A stretch of 64,000 bases of DNA from Nocardia sp. NBC_00508 (lineage in GTDB: Bacteria > Actinomycetota > Actinomycetes > Mycobacteriales > Mycobacteriaceae): NCBI RefSeq assembly GCF_036346875.1, contig NZ_CP107852.1, positions 4,464,001 through 4,528,000 on the forward strand, read 5' to 3'. The notes below the pieces were generated by a model, which ran no database searches, was not told where the DNA came from, and worked only from the letters and a program-made list of their open reading frames with translations. This document shows positions 26,203 through 35,205 of the stretch, piece by piece; position 1 is the first letter of the stretch, and each line of letters begins with the position of its first letter. A program made the position numbers and the translations under genes.

Positions 26203-27003
26203 TCACACCGTCAGCGCGACCGCCGCCTCCGCGGTGTACACCAAGAACGTCAGGCTCTGCTGGAAATACAGCTGGACCGACGTGGCGTCGTGCGACAGAT
26301 ACCCGATGGACAGGTCCTGCCCGATGCGCAGATCGAAGTCCCCACCGCGGGTGGTGAGCACGATCGCGCCGGTGATGGCGGGCGCCCAGATGATCTCGCC
26401 TTCAGGGATCAGGCGTTCGATGTGGGTGCGGATCGGATGGCCGTGATCGGAGGTCTCGCTGACCGCGGTGTACAGGTCGGCGCTGAGCAGCACCGAGTAC
26501 GGCCCGTCGACACCGGCCAGCCGCAGGGCGCTCAATGCCTGCGCGATCGCCTCCGGCACCTGCCGGGGGTCGCTGGGCACCGTGATCGCCTGGTTGGCGG
26601 AGCTGGCCCGGATGCCGGTGATGTGCGCGGCGGGATACCCCTCGAAGATCGCGCGATCCTCGGCGAAGGCGATCTTCTTCGCGGCGTCCTTCACGGGGTC
26701 GAGGTCGGTGTCCTCGGCGCCGCGCTCGACATTGTCGAGTTCCTCGCGGGAGAGGGCGAACGGCACCCGAAGTTCGACCAGCGGCGCGACCACACGCGTG
26801 CGGGCGAGCACGCCTTCGCCGGGAGCCTCGATCGCGGTGGTGTGCCCGGTGCCGACTTCGGAGTAGTCGGTGCCGTGCGGACCGGACAGGTCCACGACGC
26901 GGCGGCCGGCGATGTGCCGTTTGAACGTGCGCGCCGCCTCCTCCTCGATGGCCGTCCATGCCTCGGAAGTGATCGGCGCGAGTTCACGGTGGAGGTTGTT
27001 CAT
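26203..27003 (-). CDS. Encapsulin shell protein (linocin M18 family)
   Basis: This 266-residue protein fits family 1 encapsulins, which use the HK97 phage-capsid fold. It has the N-terminal LHRELAPITSEAWTAIEEEA, the VVDLSGPHGTDYSEVGTG segment, and the C-terminal IGQDLSIGYLSHD...VQLYFQQSLTFLVYT region. It self-assembles into a protein nanocompartment in the cytoplasm. Its ATG overlaps the stop of the DyP peroxidase gene (ATGA). The peroxidase ends in a typical cargo-loading peptide, so the two form an encapsulin system for oxidative defence. Confidence 0.95.
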   Translation of the reverse strand: MNNLHRELAPITSEAWTAIEEEAARTFKRHIAGRRVVDLSGPHGTDYSEVGTGHTTAIEAPGEGVLARTRVVAPLVELRVPFALSREELDNVERGAEDTDLDPVKDAAKKIAFAEDRAIFEGYPAAHITGIRASSANQAITVPSDPRQVPEAIAQALSALRLAGVDGPYSVLLSADLYTAVSETSDHGHPIRTHIERLIPEGEIIWAPAITGAIVLTTRGGDFDLRIGQDLSIGYLSHDATSVQLYFQQSLTFLVYTAEAAVALTV

Positions 27004-28058
27004 GACCTGGTGCTCCTTTTCAACGTGCCGATGCCGAGTGAACCCTCGCCCGCTAGCGCGTCGGTACCGGGCGGACCTGCCGGACCGGCGCCGTCCGTGC
27101 CGAGGGATACCGCGTGTTCCGCCGTGACCCACGGAGCCGGCGGCGGATCGTCGAGGAAATCGATGGTCGGGGCGAAGAACGAGGTTCCGGTCACGGCGGT
27201 GGAGAAATCCAGGATCCGGTCGTAAGCGGCCTCGTCGGTGCCGAGGAACATGCGGGTGAGCATGCGTTCGATGACGCTCGGGGTGGCCGCGTAGGCGATG
27301 TAATACGTGCCGAACTCGCCGTCACGCACGCTGCCGAACGGCATGTTGCCGCGCAGAATCTGGCGCTCGGTGCCGTCCGGATCGATCAGCGTGTTGACCG
27401 CGACGTGCGAGTCTGCGGGCTGGTCGGAGTCGGAGAGTTCGAAGTCGTCCAGCTTGGTGCGGCCGATCACGCGCTCCTGCTCCTCGACCGACAGCGCCCG
27501 CCAGTCCGCCAGCGGGTGGGTGTACTTCTGCACGGTCACGTAGCTACCGCCGGCGAACCGCGGGTCCTCCTCGCCGACCAGCGCGGCGGCGGCCGCGGCA
27601 CGCCCTTCGGGGTTCTCGGTGCCGTCCACGAAGCCGAGCAGGTCGCGCTGCTCGAAGTAGCGGAAGCCGACGGTCTCGTCCACGATGGTCGCCGCGCCGG
27701 CGAGCCGGTCGGCGATGGCCATGGCCAGCTCGAAACAGGCGTCCTGCACTTGGGCCCTGAGGTGGAAGAGCAGGTCGCCCGGTGTCGCGGGCGCGGTGTG
27801 GCGCTGGCCGGTGAAGCCGGGAAACTCATGCAGCTCAGCGGGTTTGGGCCCGGCGAACAGCCGGTCCCACGCGGCGGAGCCGATCGACGTGACGCAGCTG
27901 AGGCCTGCGCCCGGCAGCCGGAAGCCCACCGAGCGGCGCAGACCGTTGATGTCGGCGAGCAGATCCCGCACCACTGCTTCGCCACCCTCGTCGATAGTGG
28001 CGACCAGGAAGATGGCGGCCGGTGTGAGCGGTTCGAGGATCGGCTGCGGCTCACCCAT
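27000..28058 (-). CDS. Dye-decolorizing heme peroxidase, encapsulin cargo
   Basis: This 352-residue DyP-type peroxidase has the GXXDG motif as GFVDGTENP (142-150), the proximal heme histidine in DSHVAVNTL and the distal arginine in LRGNMPFG. The last residues, EGSLGIGTLKR, match the C-terminal targeting peptide (consensus SLxIGSLKG) that loads cargo into encapsulins. A disordered Gly/Pro/Ala-rich tether precedes it. ATG at 28058 gives the usual MGEPQPIL opening. It is co-translated with the encapsulin gene by ATGA overlap. Confidence 0.95.
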   Translation of the reverse strand: MGEPQPILEPLTPAAIFLVATIDEGGEAVVRDLLADINGLRRSVGFRLPGAGLSCVTSIGSAAWDRLFAGPKPAELHEFPGFTGQRHTAPATPGDLLFHLRAQVQDACFELAMAIADRLAGAATIVDETVGFRYFEQRDLLGFVDGTENPEGRAAAAAALVGEEDPRFAGGSYVTVQKYTHPLADWRALSVEEQERVIGRTKLDDFELSDSDQPADSHVAVNTLIDPDGTERQILRGNMPFGSVRDGEFGTYYIAYAATPSVIERMLTRMFLGTDEAAYDRILDFSTAVTGTSFFAPTIDFLDDPPPAPWVTAEHAVSLGTDGAGPAGPPGTDALAGEGSLGIGTLKRSTRS

Positions 28059-28116
28059 GATCGAACACACTAGTGCTCGACCCGCCCCACCGCCGAGCGG
28101 ACCACGCGGGTCGCTA

Positions 28117-28443
28117 CTACTTGGCTACGGTCAGCAGAAACGCGACGTCATCGACCGCCTTGACGCTGTGGCGCGCCTTGGGCACCACGATCAGGTCGCC
28201 CGCCGATCCCTTCCATTCGTTGGCGCCGCTGACCAGCGTCAGCGTGCCGCTGAGCACCAGCAGGGTGGCCTCGCCGTAGTTGTCGTGCTCGGCCAGGCTC
28301 TGCCCGGCTGTCAGGCCGACCACCGTTTGCCGCAGAGCATGCGTATGACCGCCGTAGATCGTTTGTGAACTGCGTCCGCTCGTGGCGGTGGCAGCCAACT
28401 TCAGTTGTTGGCGCGCGACCGCAGTCAGCGATTTCTTGTCCAT
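28117..28443 (-). CDS. Small cupin-domain protein
   Basis: This 108-residue single-domain cupin has core strands around LTAGQSLAEHDNYGEATLLVLSG, then GDLIVVPKARHSVKA with the second-motif histidine. The first cupin motif has one His plus Glu instead of the full HxH...E set, so metal binding is uncertain. ATG at 28443 gives a complete domain. It lies 58 bp upstream of the DyP gene on the same strand, possibly co-transcribed. Function unknown. Confidence 0.75.
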   Translation of the reverse strand: MDKKSLTAVARQQLKLAATATSGRSSQTIYGGHTHALRQTVVGLTAGQSLAEHDNYGEATLLVLSGTLTLVSGANEWKGSAGDLIVVPKARHSVKAVDDVAFLLTVAK

Positions 28444-28673
28444 GGACCGCCTTTCGCAGATCACCACAGCCGATGCCGGGCTGGTGGCATCGGCTCGAGG
28501 CGCTCGGACGGACGAAGTCCGGCCGCCGCATATCGAGGAGTATGCCCGAGACCGTCGCGGCGCGGGTCCGGTTTGACGGGCACCGTCGCTGTGCGGTGTG
28601 TTGCACCGGCAACTGACGTGGCTTTTCGCAGCCAGGTGCGGGGCTGTACCGCGGACATCGTCGGTTCGCCCGT

Positions 28674-29174
28674 TCAAGCTGATCGCGCGCGGGTGTAGTG
28701 CCGGATGCGGAAGCGCAGACCGGTGCTCGACGTGCGCCAGGGTTCCGGGTCGTCTGGCTCCCACTCGGAGCCGATCGGTGGCGCGTAGGCGTCGCCTTCG
28801 ACCGTGGTGTCGATCTCGGTCACTCGGAGGGCGGTCGCGAATTCCATAGCGACCCGGTAGATCTCGCTTCCACCGGCGATCCATACGGTGCCGGAGCCAC
28901 AGCTCTCCAGTGCCTCGGCTACCGACGCGGCGCGCTCGGCCCCCTCGGCCGCCCACTCGGGTTGCCTGGTCACCACGATGTTTCGGCGACCGGCCAGCGG
29001 CCGGAATCGCGGCGGTAGCGAATCCCAGGTCCGCCTGCCCATGACCACGGGATGACCCCATGTGACGTCCTTGAAGTTCGCCATGTCCTCGGGCAAGCGC
29101 CAGGGGATGGTGTTGCGCGACCCGATCACCCCGTCCAGGGTCTGCGCCCAGATCAGCCCGACCGTGCGGCTCAT
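28674..29174 (-). CDS. dfrA: Dihydrofolate reductase
   Basis: This 166-residue protein has the family's GLIWAQTLDGVIG start, the substrate-site segment PWRLPEDMANFK with its acidic residue, HPVVMGRRTWDSLP for NADPH binding, and GGSEIYRVAM. It reduces dihydrofolate to tetrahydrofolate and so regenerates the cofactor oxidised by thymidylate synthase, whose gene lies 62 bp upstream on the same strand. The thyA-dfrA pair is a classic folate operon. Confidence 0.95.
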   Translation of the reverse strand: MSRTVGLIWAQTLDGVIGSRNTIPWRLPEDMANFKDVTWGHPVVMGRRTWDSLPPRFRPLAGRRNIVVTRQPEWAAEGAERAASVAEALESCGSGTVWIAGGSEIYRVAMEFATALRVTEIDTTVEGDAYAPPIGSEWEPDDPEPWRTSSTGLRFRIRHYTRARSA

Positions 29175-29236
29175 GACTCCGCCTCGCTGCCGCTCGGCTC
29201 CGTCATGCGCCGCGGCGCGCCGTGCCCTCGGTTCGC

Positions 29237-30064
29237 TCACACCGCCACCGGGGCCTTGATGGCCGGATGATGCTGGTAGCTGACCACTTCCACGTCCTCG
29301 TAGCGGTAGTCGAACAGCGTCGGCGCGGGACGCAGCCGCAGCGTGGGAAACGGGTAGGGGTCGCGGGTCAGCTGCTCGGTGACCTGGTCGGAGTGGTTGT
29401 CGTAGATGTGGCAGTCGCCGCCGGTCCAGATGAAATCACCGGGGGTCAGCTCGGTCTGCTGAGCGACCATGTGGGTCAACAGTGCGTAGCTGGCGATGTT
29501 GAACGGGACGCCGAGGAACAGGTCGGCGCTGCGCTGGTACAGCTGGCAGGACAGCTTGCCGTCGGCCACGTAGAACTGGAAGAACGCGTGGCACGGGGCC
29601 AGCGCCATCTTGTCCAGGTCGGCCACGTTCCACGCGGAGACGATGATGCGCCGGGAATCCGGGTTGGTGCGCAGGGTCTGCAGCACCTGGGCGATCTGAT
29701 CGATGTGGGTGCCGTCCGGCGTCGGCCACGACCGCCACTGCACGCCGTAGACCGGCCCGAGCTCGCCGGCGGCGTCGGCCCATTCGTCCCAGATGGAGAC
29801 GCCATGCTGGCGCAGCCAGCCGATATTGGAGTCGCCGCGCAGGAACCACAGCAACTCGTAGACGATCGACTTCAGGTGGACCTTCTTGGTGGTGACCAGG
29901 GGGAACCCGGCCGAGAGGTCGTAGCGAAGCTGATGGCCGAAGACGCTGCGGGTTCCGGTACCGGTCCGGTCGGCCTTCCTCGTGCCGGACGCGAGCACCA
30001 ACCGCAGCAGGTCCTCGTACTGGGTATCGGGGGTGGAAGCCGGATCGAGCGCGTCAGGGGCCAC
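29237..30064 (-). CDS. thyA: Thymidylate synthase
   Basis: This 275-residue protein methylates dUMP to dTMP with methylene-tetrahydrofolate. Diagnostic segments: TRSVFGHQLRYDLSAGFPL, ELLWFLRGDSNIGWL, the catalytic cysteine in LAPCHAFFQFYV, QRSADLFLGVPFNIASYALL, and the C-terminal YQHHPAIKAPVAV. The GTG at 30064 gives near-standard length. It forms an operon with dfrA and is divergent from cobF, with 37 bp between the two starts. Confidence 0.95.
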   Translation of the reverse strand: MAPDALDPASTPDTQYEDLLRLVLASGTRKADRTGTGTRSVFGHQLRYDLSAGFPLVTTKKVHLKSIVYELLWFLRGDSNIGWLRQHGVSIWDEWADAAGELGPVYGVQWRSWPTPDGTHIDQIAQVLQTLRTNPDSRRIIVSAWNVADLDKMALAPCHAFFQFYVADGKLSCQLYQRSADLFLGVPFNIASYALLTHMVAQQTELTPGDFIWTGGDCHIYDNHSDQVTEQLTRDPYPFPTLRLRPAPTLFDYRYEDVEVVSYQHHPAIKAPVAV

Positions 30065-30101
30065 GCCTGGCAACTCTAGTCGTCCTGGCAAGCTCGCCCG
30101 C

Positions 30102-30854
30102 ATGCGCAAGCTCTACGTGATCGGCATCGGCGCCGGAGATCCCGATCAGGTCACCATGCAGGCGGTCAAGGCGATTCGGCAGGTCGACGTGTTCTTCGTG
30201 ATCGGCAAGGGCGAGGCCAAGCGGGAACTGGTCGACGTGCGGACCGCGGTGCTGGACGAGCACATGGACCGGCCGTACCGGATCGTGCCGATCGTCGACC
30301 CGCCGCGCCACCGGACGCCCGCCGACTACGTGGACGTCGTCGAGGACTGGCACGATCGAAGGTCGGCGCTGCTGGAATCGGCCTTCGCCGAGGTCGACGG
30401 GGTGGGCGGCATCCTGGTCTGGGGTGATCCCGCGTTGTACGACAGCACGCTGCGGATGATCGAGCGGGTGCTCGCGCGTGGTGTGGCGCGCTTCGACTAC
30501 GAGGTGATTCCGGGGATCACCAGCGCGCAGGCGTTGGCCGCACGTCATCGCATCGTGCTGCACGGAATCGGGGAACCGCTGCGCATCACCACCGGCCGCC
30601 GCCTGCGGGAGGAGGGACTCGGCGCCGAGAACGCGCTGGTGATGTTGGACGGCGACTGCTCGTTCACCGCGATATCGGGCGAGGACGTGCACATCTGGTG
30701 GGGCGCCTACCTCGGCATGCCGGACGAGACGCTGATCGAGGGCCCGCTGCCAGCGGTGCGGGACGAGATCGTCCGTGCCCGCGCCGAACTGCGTGACCGC
30801 AAGGGCTGGATCATGGACATCTATCTGCTGCGCCGCGGCGGGGGAGCGTCGTAA
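30102..30854 (+). CDS. cobF: Precorrin-6A synthase (deacetylating)
   Basis: This 250-residue SAM-dependent methylase of the tetrapyrrole methylase superfamily has an opening YVIGIGAGDPDQVTMQAVKA, GGILVWGDPALYDST, and YEVIPGITSAQALAA. The C-terminal WIMDIYLLRRG is typical of CobF. It methylates C-1 of precorrin-5 with loss of acetate in the aerobic cobalamin pathway. It stands apart from other cob genes in this window. No cobalamin riboswitch is visible upstream, where only 37 bp separate it from thyA. Confidence 0.92.
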   Translation: MRKLYVIGIGAGDPDQVTMQAVKAIRQVDVFFVIGKGEAKRELVDVRTAVLDEHMDRPYRIVPIVDPPRHRTPADYVDVVEDWHDRRSALLESAFAEVDGVGGILVWGDPALYDSTLRMIERVLARGVARFDYEVIPGITSAQALAARHRIVLHGIGEPLRITTGRRLREEGLGAENALVMLDGDCSFTAISGEDVHIWWGAYLGMPDETLIEGPLPAVRDEIVRARAELRDRKGWIMDIYLLRRGGGAS

Positions 30855-31109
30855 AGACGCCTGTGGTCGTGCTGCCCAGGTGAGTCGGCGCTCCATATAT
30901 GTACCGGACAGTGCTGGGCGCGTTGGGTGCCGTACCCGGCTTACCTTCCGCAGTCGTGCCCGCACCTGCGGTCCCAGCTCAGTGGACCGGCTGTGGTTGC
31001 GTTGTTGATCGCAGAATATCGAAGGGAGTTCAATGGTGGCTGAGGGGAGTGATTCGAGCCGCCATTCGACTCCCCTCGATCAGCTGCCCGGGTGGGTACT
31101 CTGGAGCGC

Positions 31110-31979
31110 GTGCCTGAGCTACCCGAAGTGGAGGCGTTGGCGCAGTTCCTGCGGGAACATGCGGTCGGCGCGGTGGTCGGGCGCGTCGACGTGGCCGCTT
31201 TGAGCGCGGTCAAGACGTTCGAGCCCCCGGTGACGGCGTTGTCGGGGCGGGACGTTACCGGGGCAGGGCGCTGGGGCAAGTTCCTCGGCATGGAATGCGA
31301 TGGACTGTGGCTGGTCACGCATCTGTCGCGGGGCGGGTGGCTGCGCTGGATCGATGAACCGAGCCCGACGCCGCCGAAGCCGGGCGGCAAGAGCCCGCTC
31401 GCGCTGCGGGTGCATTTCTTCACGCCGGAAGGGGCGACGCCGGCGTTCGACCTCACCGAGGCGGGCACGAAGAAGCGGCTCGCGGCGTACGTCGTGGAGG
31501 ATCCCAAGGCAGTCCCAGGCATAGCGCGCCTCGGCCCCGACGCGCTGGAGGTCACCGAGGCGCAGTTCGCCGAGATCCTGCACGGCACTTCACAGCGGAT
31601 CAAGACGGCGCTCGTCGACCAGGCGCTATTGGCGGGAATCGGCAACGCCTACTCCGACGAGATCCTGCACACCGCGCGGATCTCACCGTTCGCGAATACG
31701 AAGACGCTGCCCGACGACACGCTGGCCGAGCTGTACGCGGCCATGCGCGAAGTGCTCAGCGACGCGGTGCGCCGGTCGGTCGGCCAGGACGCCGCACGTC
31801 TGAAGGGCGAGAAGCGTTCCGGCATGCGGGTACACGCCCGCACCGGACTGGCCTGCCCGGTCTGCCGCGACACCGTCCGCGAGGTCTCCTACGCCGAGCG
31901 GTCCTTCCAGTACTGCGCCACCTGTCAGACCGGGGGCAAGGTGCTCGCGGACCGGCGGATGTCCCGGCTGCTGAAGTAG
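31110..31979 (+). CDS. Fpg/Nei-family DNA glycosylase
   Basis: This 289-residue protein starts VPELPEVEAL from a GTG at 31110, so processing exposes the catalytic Pro-1 and Glu-2. Later come the H2TH region (LLAGIGNAYSDEILH near 180) and a zinc finger with CPVC and CATC pairs followed by the RRMSRLLK end. It removes oxidised bases and nicks at abasic sites by beta/delta elimination. The length and motifs match actinobacterial Fpg/Nei paralogues. It is monocistronic, as far as can be seen. Confidence 0.92.
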   Translation: MPELPEVEALAQFLREHAVGAVVGRVDVAALSAVKTFEPPVTALSGRDVTGAGRWGKFLGMECDGLWLVTHLSRGGWLRWIDEPSPTPPKPGGKSPLALRVHFFTPEGATPAFDLTEAGTKKRLAAYVVEDPKAVPGIARLGPDALEVTEAQFAEILHGTSQRIKTALVDQALLAGIGNAYSDEILHTARISPFANTKTLPDDTLAELYAAMREVLSDAVRRSVGQDAARLKGEKRSGMRVHARTGLACPVCRDTVREVSYAERSFQYCATCQTGGKVLADRRMSRLLK

Positions 31980-31989
31980 CGGCCGCCGG

Positions 31990-33501
31990 TCAGGTCAGTG
32001 TCGGTATCCGAACGCCTTGCCAGGCAAGTCTTTTCGCTTGGTCCGGGTCGTGTTCCACGTGGGTGGGATAGTCGATGATCAGGGTGGATCTGCGGGCTTC
32101 GGTGTAGGCGGGCCAGGAGGGTAGCGGAGCGCCGGTGTCGGCGAACGCGAGCCAGTTGTCCTGGAACTGATCGGTGACCGCCCGCAGCCCGCGCCGACCG
32201 CCCGCGGCGGTCAGCGCCCGGCCGAAGGGGGAGTCGCCCGCGCCGAAGACCGGGATGAGGTCAGTCGCATGTGTGGCGCCGAGACCCGCCAGATGCAGGA
32301 CGCGCGGGGCGAAGTCGTAGCGGTAGGCGTAGGTGGGCGCATGCCTGCTGTGGCCTTCCGTGACGGTCAGGCAAGGCCGCCAGAAGGTGAAATCGCCGCC
32401 GGCGCGTACCGCGGCCTTCGGCTCCGGATAGCCGGGATACGCCGCGGCGATCCGGGATTCGGCGGCATCGCTGGAACGGGCCAGCGCGGCGCGCAGCCGC
32501 CCTGGCGTTGTGGGCAGTTCGTCGGCGTACTTGGCGAACAGCGTCCCTTCGTCCCGGTTCGTGCCGATGATCAGCGGCACCCGGTGGGCAGAGCCGTCGG
32601 CGATGGCGTCGATGGGGGCGCGCGGCAGGAAGTCACCGTCCACGACCGGACAGGCGGGGAAGACGCCCGGTTGTTCGCGCAGCACCCGATTGATGCTGCG
32701 GTCGACCGCGCGACGGATGTCGTTGGCGCCCGCCGTGCGCAACGCGGCGCCCGCGGTGTCCGGCGTGGCGCCCAGTGCCGTGACGCAGCGGCGGGCGAAG
32801 GCGCGGGCCTCCTCGGCGGTCATCGCCCAGTCGGCGGGCGGGCTCTGCGAAATGACGCGATGGAACAGGCCTTTCGCTGCCGGAGTGGCCATCAGGCTGA
32901 GCACCGCGTGCGCACCGGCCGACTCACCGAAGATCGTCACGTTGCCCGGATCGCCGCCGAAGGCCGCGATATTGGTGCGCACCCACTCCAGTGCGGCAAT
33001 CTGGTCGCGCAGCCCTAGGTTCGTGTCGAACGGCTGCCCTGGCGTACCGAACTCGCTGAAGTCGACATAGCCGAACGCGCCGAGCCGATAGTTCAGCGAC
33101 ACCATGACCACATCGCCGCGCACAGCGAGCCGCGCACCGGAATACAGCGCCAGCGCGGAGGTGCCGATCAGGTAGCCGCCGCCGTGGAGGAAGACCAGCA
33201 CCGGTCGCGGGCGCGCGGCGGGTGTCGCGGGCGCGGTGACATTCAGTGTCAGCGCGTCCTCACTGGTCGGCTGGTAGGCGCGCGGTCCGATCCGCGCCCC
33301 GGAGCGATGCTGCATCGCGGCGGAGGTGAACTCGGTGGCCGCCCGGACGCCGGACCACGGCTCGACCGGCTGCGGCGCGCGAAACCGCAAGTCTCCCAGC
33401 GGGGGAGACGCGTACGGTATGGATCGCCAGCGGGATACGCGGCGGCCACGATGACCGCGGACGACACCGTCGGCGGTCGCGATATCCGTTGTTGCCACCA
33501 T
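31990..33501 (-). CDS. Carboxylesterase/lipase, type B
   Basis: This 503-residue alpha/beta-hydrolase has the type-B signature: oxyanion loop HGGGYLIG (near 110), nucleophile in FGESAGAHAVL (near 195), and catalytic His in GATHATDLIPVFG (near 420). The N-terminal GVVRGHRGRRVSRWRSIPYA is also typical. No signal peptide is seen. It is the last gene of the MocR-DUF2630-flavoprotein-esterase operon, 13 bp after the flavoprotein. The substrate is unknown. Confidence 0.9.
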   Translation of the reverse strand: MVATTDIATADGVVRGHRGRRVSRWRSIPYASPPLGDLRFRAPQPVEPWSGVRAATEFTSAAMQHRSGARIGPRAYQPTSEDALTLNVTAPATPAARPRPVLVFLHGGGYLIGTSALALYSGARLAVRGDVVMVSLNYRLGAFGYVDFSEFGTPGQPFDTNLGLRDQIAALEWVRTNIAAFGGDPGNVTIFGESAGAHAVLSLMATPAAKGLFHRVISQSPPADWAMTAEEARAFARRCVTALGATPDTAGAALRTAGANDIRRAVDRSINRVLREQPGVFPACPVVDGDFLPRAPIDAIADGSAHRVPLIIGTNRDEGTLFAKYADELPTTPGRLRAALARSSDAAESRIAAAYPGYPEPKAAVRAGGDFTFWRPCLTVTEGHSRHAPTYAYRYDFAPRVLHLAGLGATHATDLIPVFGAGDSPFGRALTAAGGRRGLRAVTDQFQDNWLAFADTGAPLPSWPAYTEARRSTLIIDYPTHVEHDPDQAKRLAWQGVRIPTLT

Positions 33502-33514
33502 CTTCCGATGGTAG

Positions 33515-34951
33515 CTACGCGCGCCGCGCCTCCAACAGCCGCAGCCAGAACTCGCTGACCGCCGGGAAGGCCGGCACCGCGTGCCAAAGACGGGACAGCG
33601 GCACTCCACCCACCACCGCGATGGTGGCGGCATGCAGTTGCTCGCCCACGTCGGGGCCGACGAACGTGGCGCCGAGCAAGGTGTCGGCGGCGCTGTCGAT
33701 CACCAGCTTCGCGTGTCCGGCATAGTCGTCCCGGGAGAGCGCGGAACCGGCCACCGCGATGTCGAGTTCGACGGTCTCGACCGCGTGGCCCGCCTCTCTG
33801 GCCGCGGCCTCGGTCAGACCGACGGAGGCCACCTCGGGTGCGGTGAACACCACCTGCGGCACCTTGCCGTGGTCGGAGCTCGCGACGAATCTCGCGTCCT
33901 CCAGCGGCTTGCCCTCGGCGCGGGCCGCGATCACGTCACCGCACACTCTGCCCTGGTACTTGCCCATATGAGTGAGCGCCGCGCGATGGTTCACGTCGCC
34001 GATCGCATACAGCCATCGGCCCTCGACGCCGCGGACGGTGAGATGGTCGTCGACGGCGACGTAACCGTCGGGCAGTCCGACAGCGGCCAAGTCCAGCCGC
34101 GCGGTGGCGGGCGTGCGGCCCGCCGCGACCACGAGTTCGTCCACCTCGAGCGTCGAGTCGCCCTCCGGGCCACGCAACCGCACCGTGACCGGATCGCCGT
34201 GGATCCACCCTTCGCCGGTGTCCTTCGCCGCCGTACGCTCGACGGCGGTCGGCGCGGTCCCGAACCGCACCCGCACGCCCGCTTCGGTCAGCGCCGAGGC
34301 CACCCGCTCGCCCGCGAACGGTTCGACCGCCGCCAGCAACGCCGAGCCGCGCACCAGCACGGTGACTTCGGCGCCGAGCGCGGCCAGCCAGGTCGCCGCT
34401 TCGCAGGCCACCACGCCCCCGCCGATGACGGCGGCCCGGCGCGGGACCTCGTGCAGGTTGGTGACGTCGCGGGATGTCCAGGGCAGCGCGGCGCGCAGGC
34501 CGGGCACATCGGGGATATTGGCGGTGGTGCCGGTGGCCAGCACCACGGCATGCCTGGCGCGCAGTTGCCGTCCGTCGACGTCCACCAAGCGCTCCCCGGC
34601 GAGACTCCCGGTGCCGCGCACGACGTCGATGCGGTTGTCTTTCGCCCAGTCGGCCTGCGCGGAGTCGTCGTGGTCGTGCACGAACGCGTCGCGTCGCCGC
34701 AGCACCGCGGCCACGTCGAGTCCGGTCGCGGCGACACCGGGCATCGCCCGCGCGGCCGCAAGCACGTGGCCCGGCCGCAGCAGGGCCTTGCTCGGGACAC
34801 AGGCCCAATAGGAACATTCCCCGCCGACGAGCTCGCGTTCCACGAGGGCGGCTGTCCGGTCACTGCCCGCGACGGCGTAGGCGGCGGCGTTCTCGCCCGC
34901 CGGTCCGCCACCGATCACGATGACGTCGTATTCGGTCGGTGTGTTCGGCAT
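33515..34951 (-). CDS. Flavoprotein disulfide reductase (lipoamide dehydrogenase/mercuric reductase-like)
   Basis: This 478-residue protein has an FAD-binding GGGPAG (near 15) and the redox-active pair ECSYWACVPSK (C-x4-C). It also has an NAD-binding VIGGGVVACEAA near 180, GDVNHRAALTHMGKYQGR near 320, and a C-terminal dimerisation domain. The final HPTE-type His-Glu pair of true disulfide reductases appears as HAATIAVVGGVPLSRLWHAVPAFPAVSE, so a related function is possible. It is similar to LpdA-type quinone reductases. It starts 8 bp after DUF2630 in the MocR operon. Confidence 0.88.
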   Translation of the reverse strand: MPNTPTEYDVIVIGGGPAGENAAAYAVAGSDRTAALVERELVGGECSYWACVPSKALLRPGHVLAAARAMPGVAATGLDVAAVLRRRDAFVHDHDDSAQADWAKDNRIDVVRGTGSLAGERLVDVDGRQLRARHAVVLATGTTANIPDVPGLRAALPWTSRDVTNLHEVPRRAAVIGGGVVACEAATWLAALGAEVTVLVRGSALLAAVEPFAGERVASALTEAGVRVRFGTAPTAVERTAAKDTGEGWIHGDPVTVRLRGPEGDSTLEVDELVVAAGRTPATARLDLAAVGLPDGYVAVDDHLTVRGVEGRWLYAIGDVNHRAALTHMGKYQGRVCGDVIAARAEGKPLEDARFVASSDHGKVPQVVFTAPEVASVGLTEAAAREAGHAVETVELDIAVAGSALSRDDYAGHAKLVIDSAADTLLGATFVGPDVGEQLHAATIAVVGGVPLSRLWHAVPAFPAVSEFWLRLLEARRA

Positions 34952-34959
34952 GGTGGCGG

Positions 34960-35205
34960 CTATTGGAGGTAGCCCTCGACCTGGGCAACAGGATTGGCCT
35001 GGACGGCGTCCGGGGACTCGCCGAGGCCGATCCGCGCCCTGCGGTGCCGGAGCAGATCCCACGCCTGATCCAGCATCACTTCGAGTTCGGCCAAACGCCG
35101 GCGCTCGGTCCTCGGGTCCAACTCGCCCCGGGTGGCCTGCGAGCGCAGCTCGTGCTCCTGGTCGACCAGTTTCTTGATGCGCGCCAGAATGTCCTGTTCG
35201 CTCAT
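34960..35205 (-). CDS. DUF2630 family protein
   Basis: This 81-residue, highly charged, helical protein (ILARIKKLVDQEHELRSQ ... RRLAELEVMLDQAWDLLRHRR) matches DUF2630, whose function is unknown. Its sequence suggests a short coiled coil. The ATG overlaps the MocR stop (ATGA), so it is translationally coupled to the regulator, and it is followed closely by the flavoprotein gene. Confidence 0.85.
   Translation of the reverse strand: MSEQDILARIKKLVDQEHELRSQATRGELDPRTERRRLAELEVMLDQAWDLLRHRRARIGLGESPDAVQANPVAQVEGYLQ

Noticed and set aside
29175..29236. GC-rich 62-bp thyA-dfrA spacer as a relative of the NRPS 79-bp repeat
   Set aside because: Similarity is limited to general GAGC/GGCG composition, and no alignable stretch was found.
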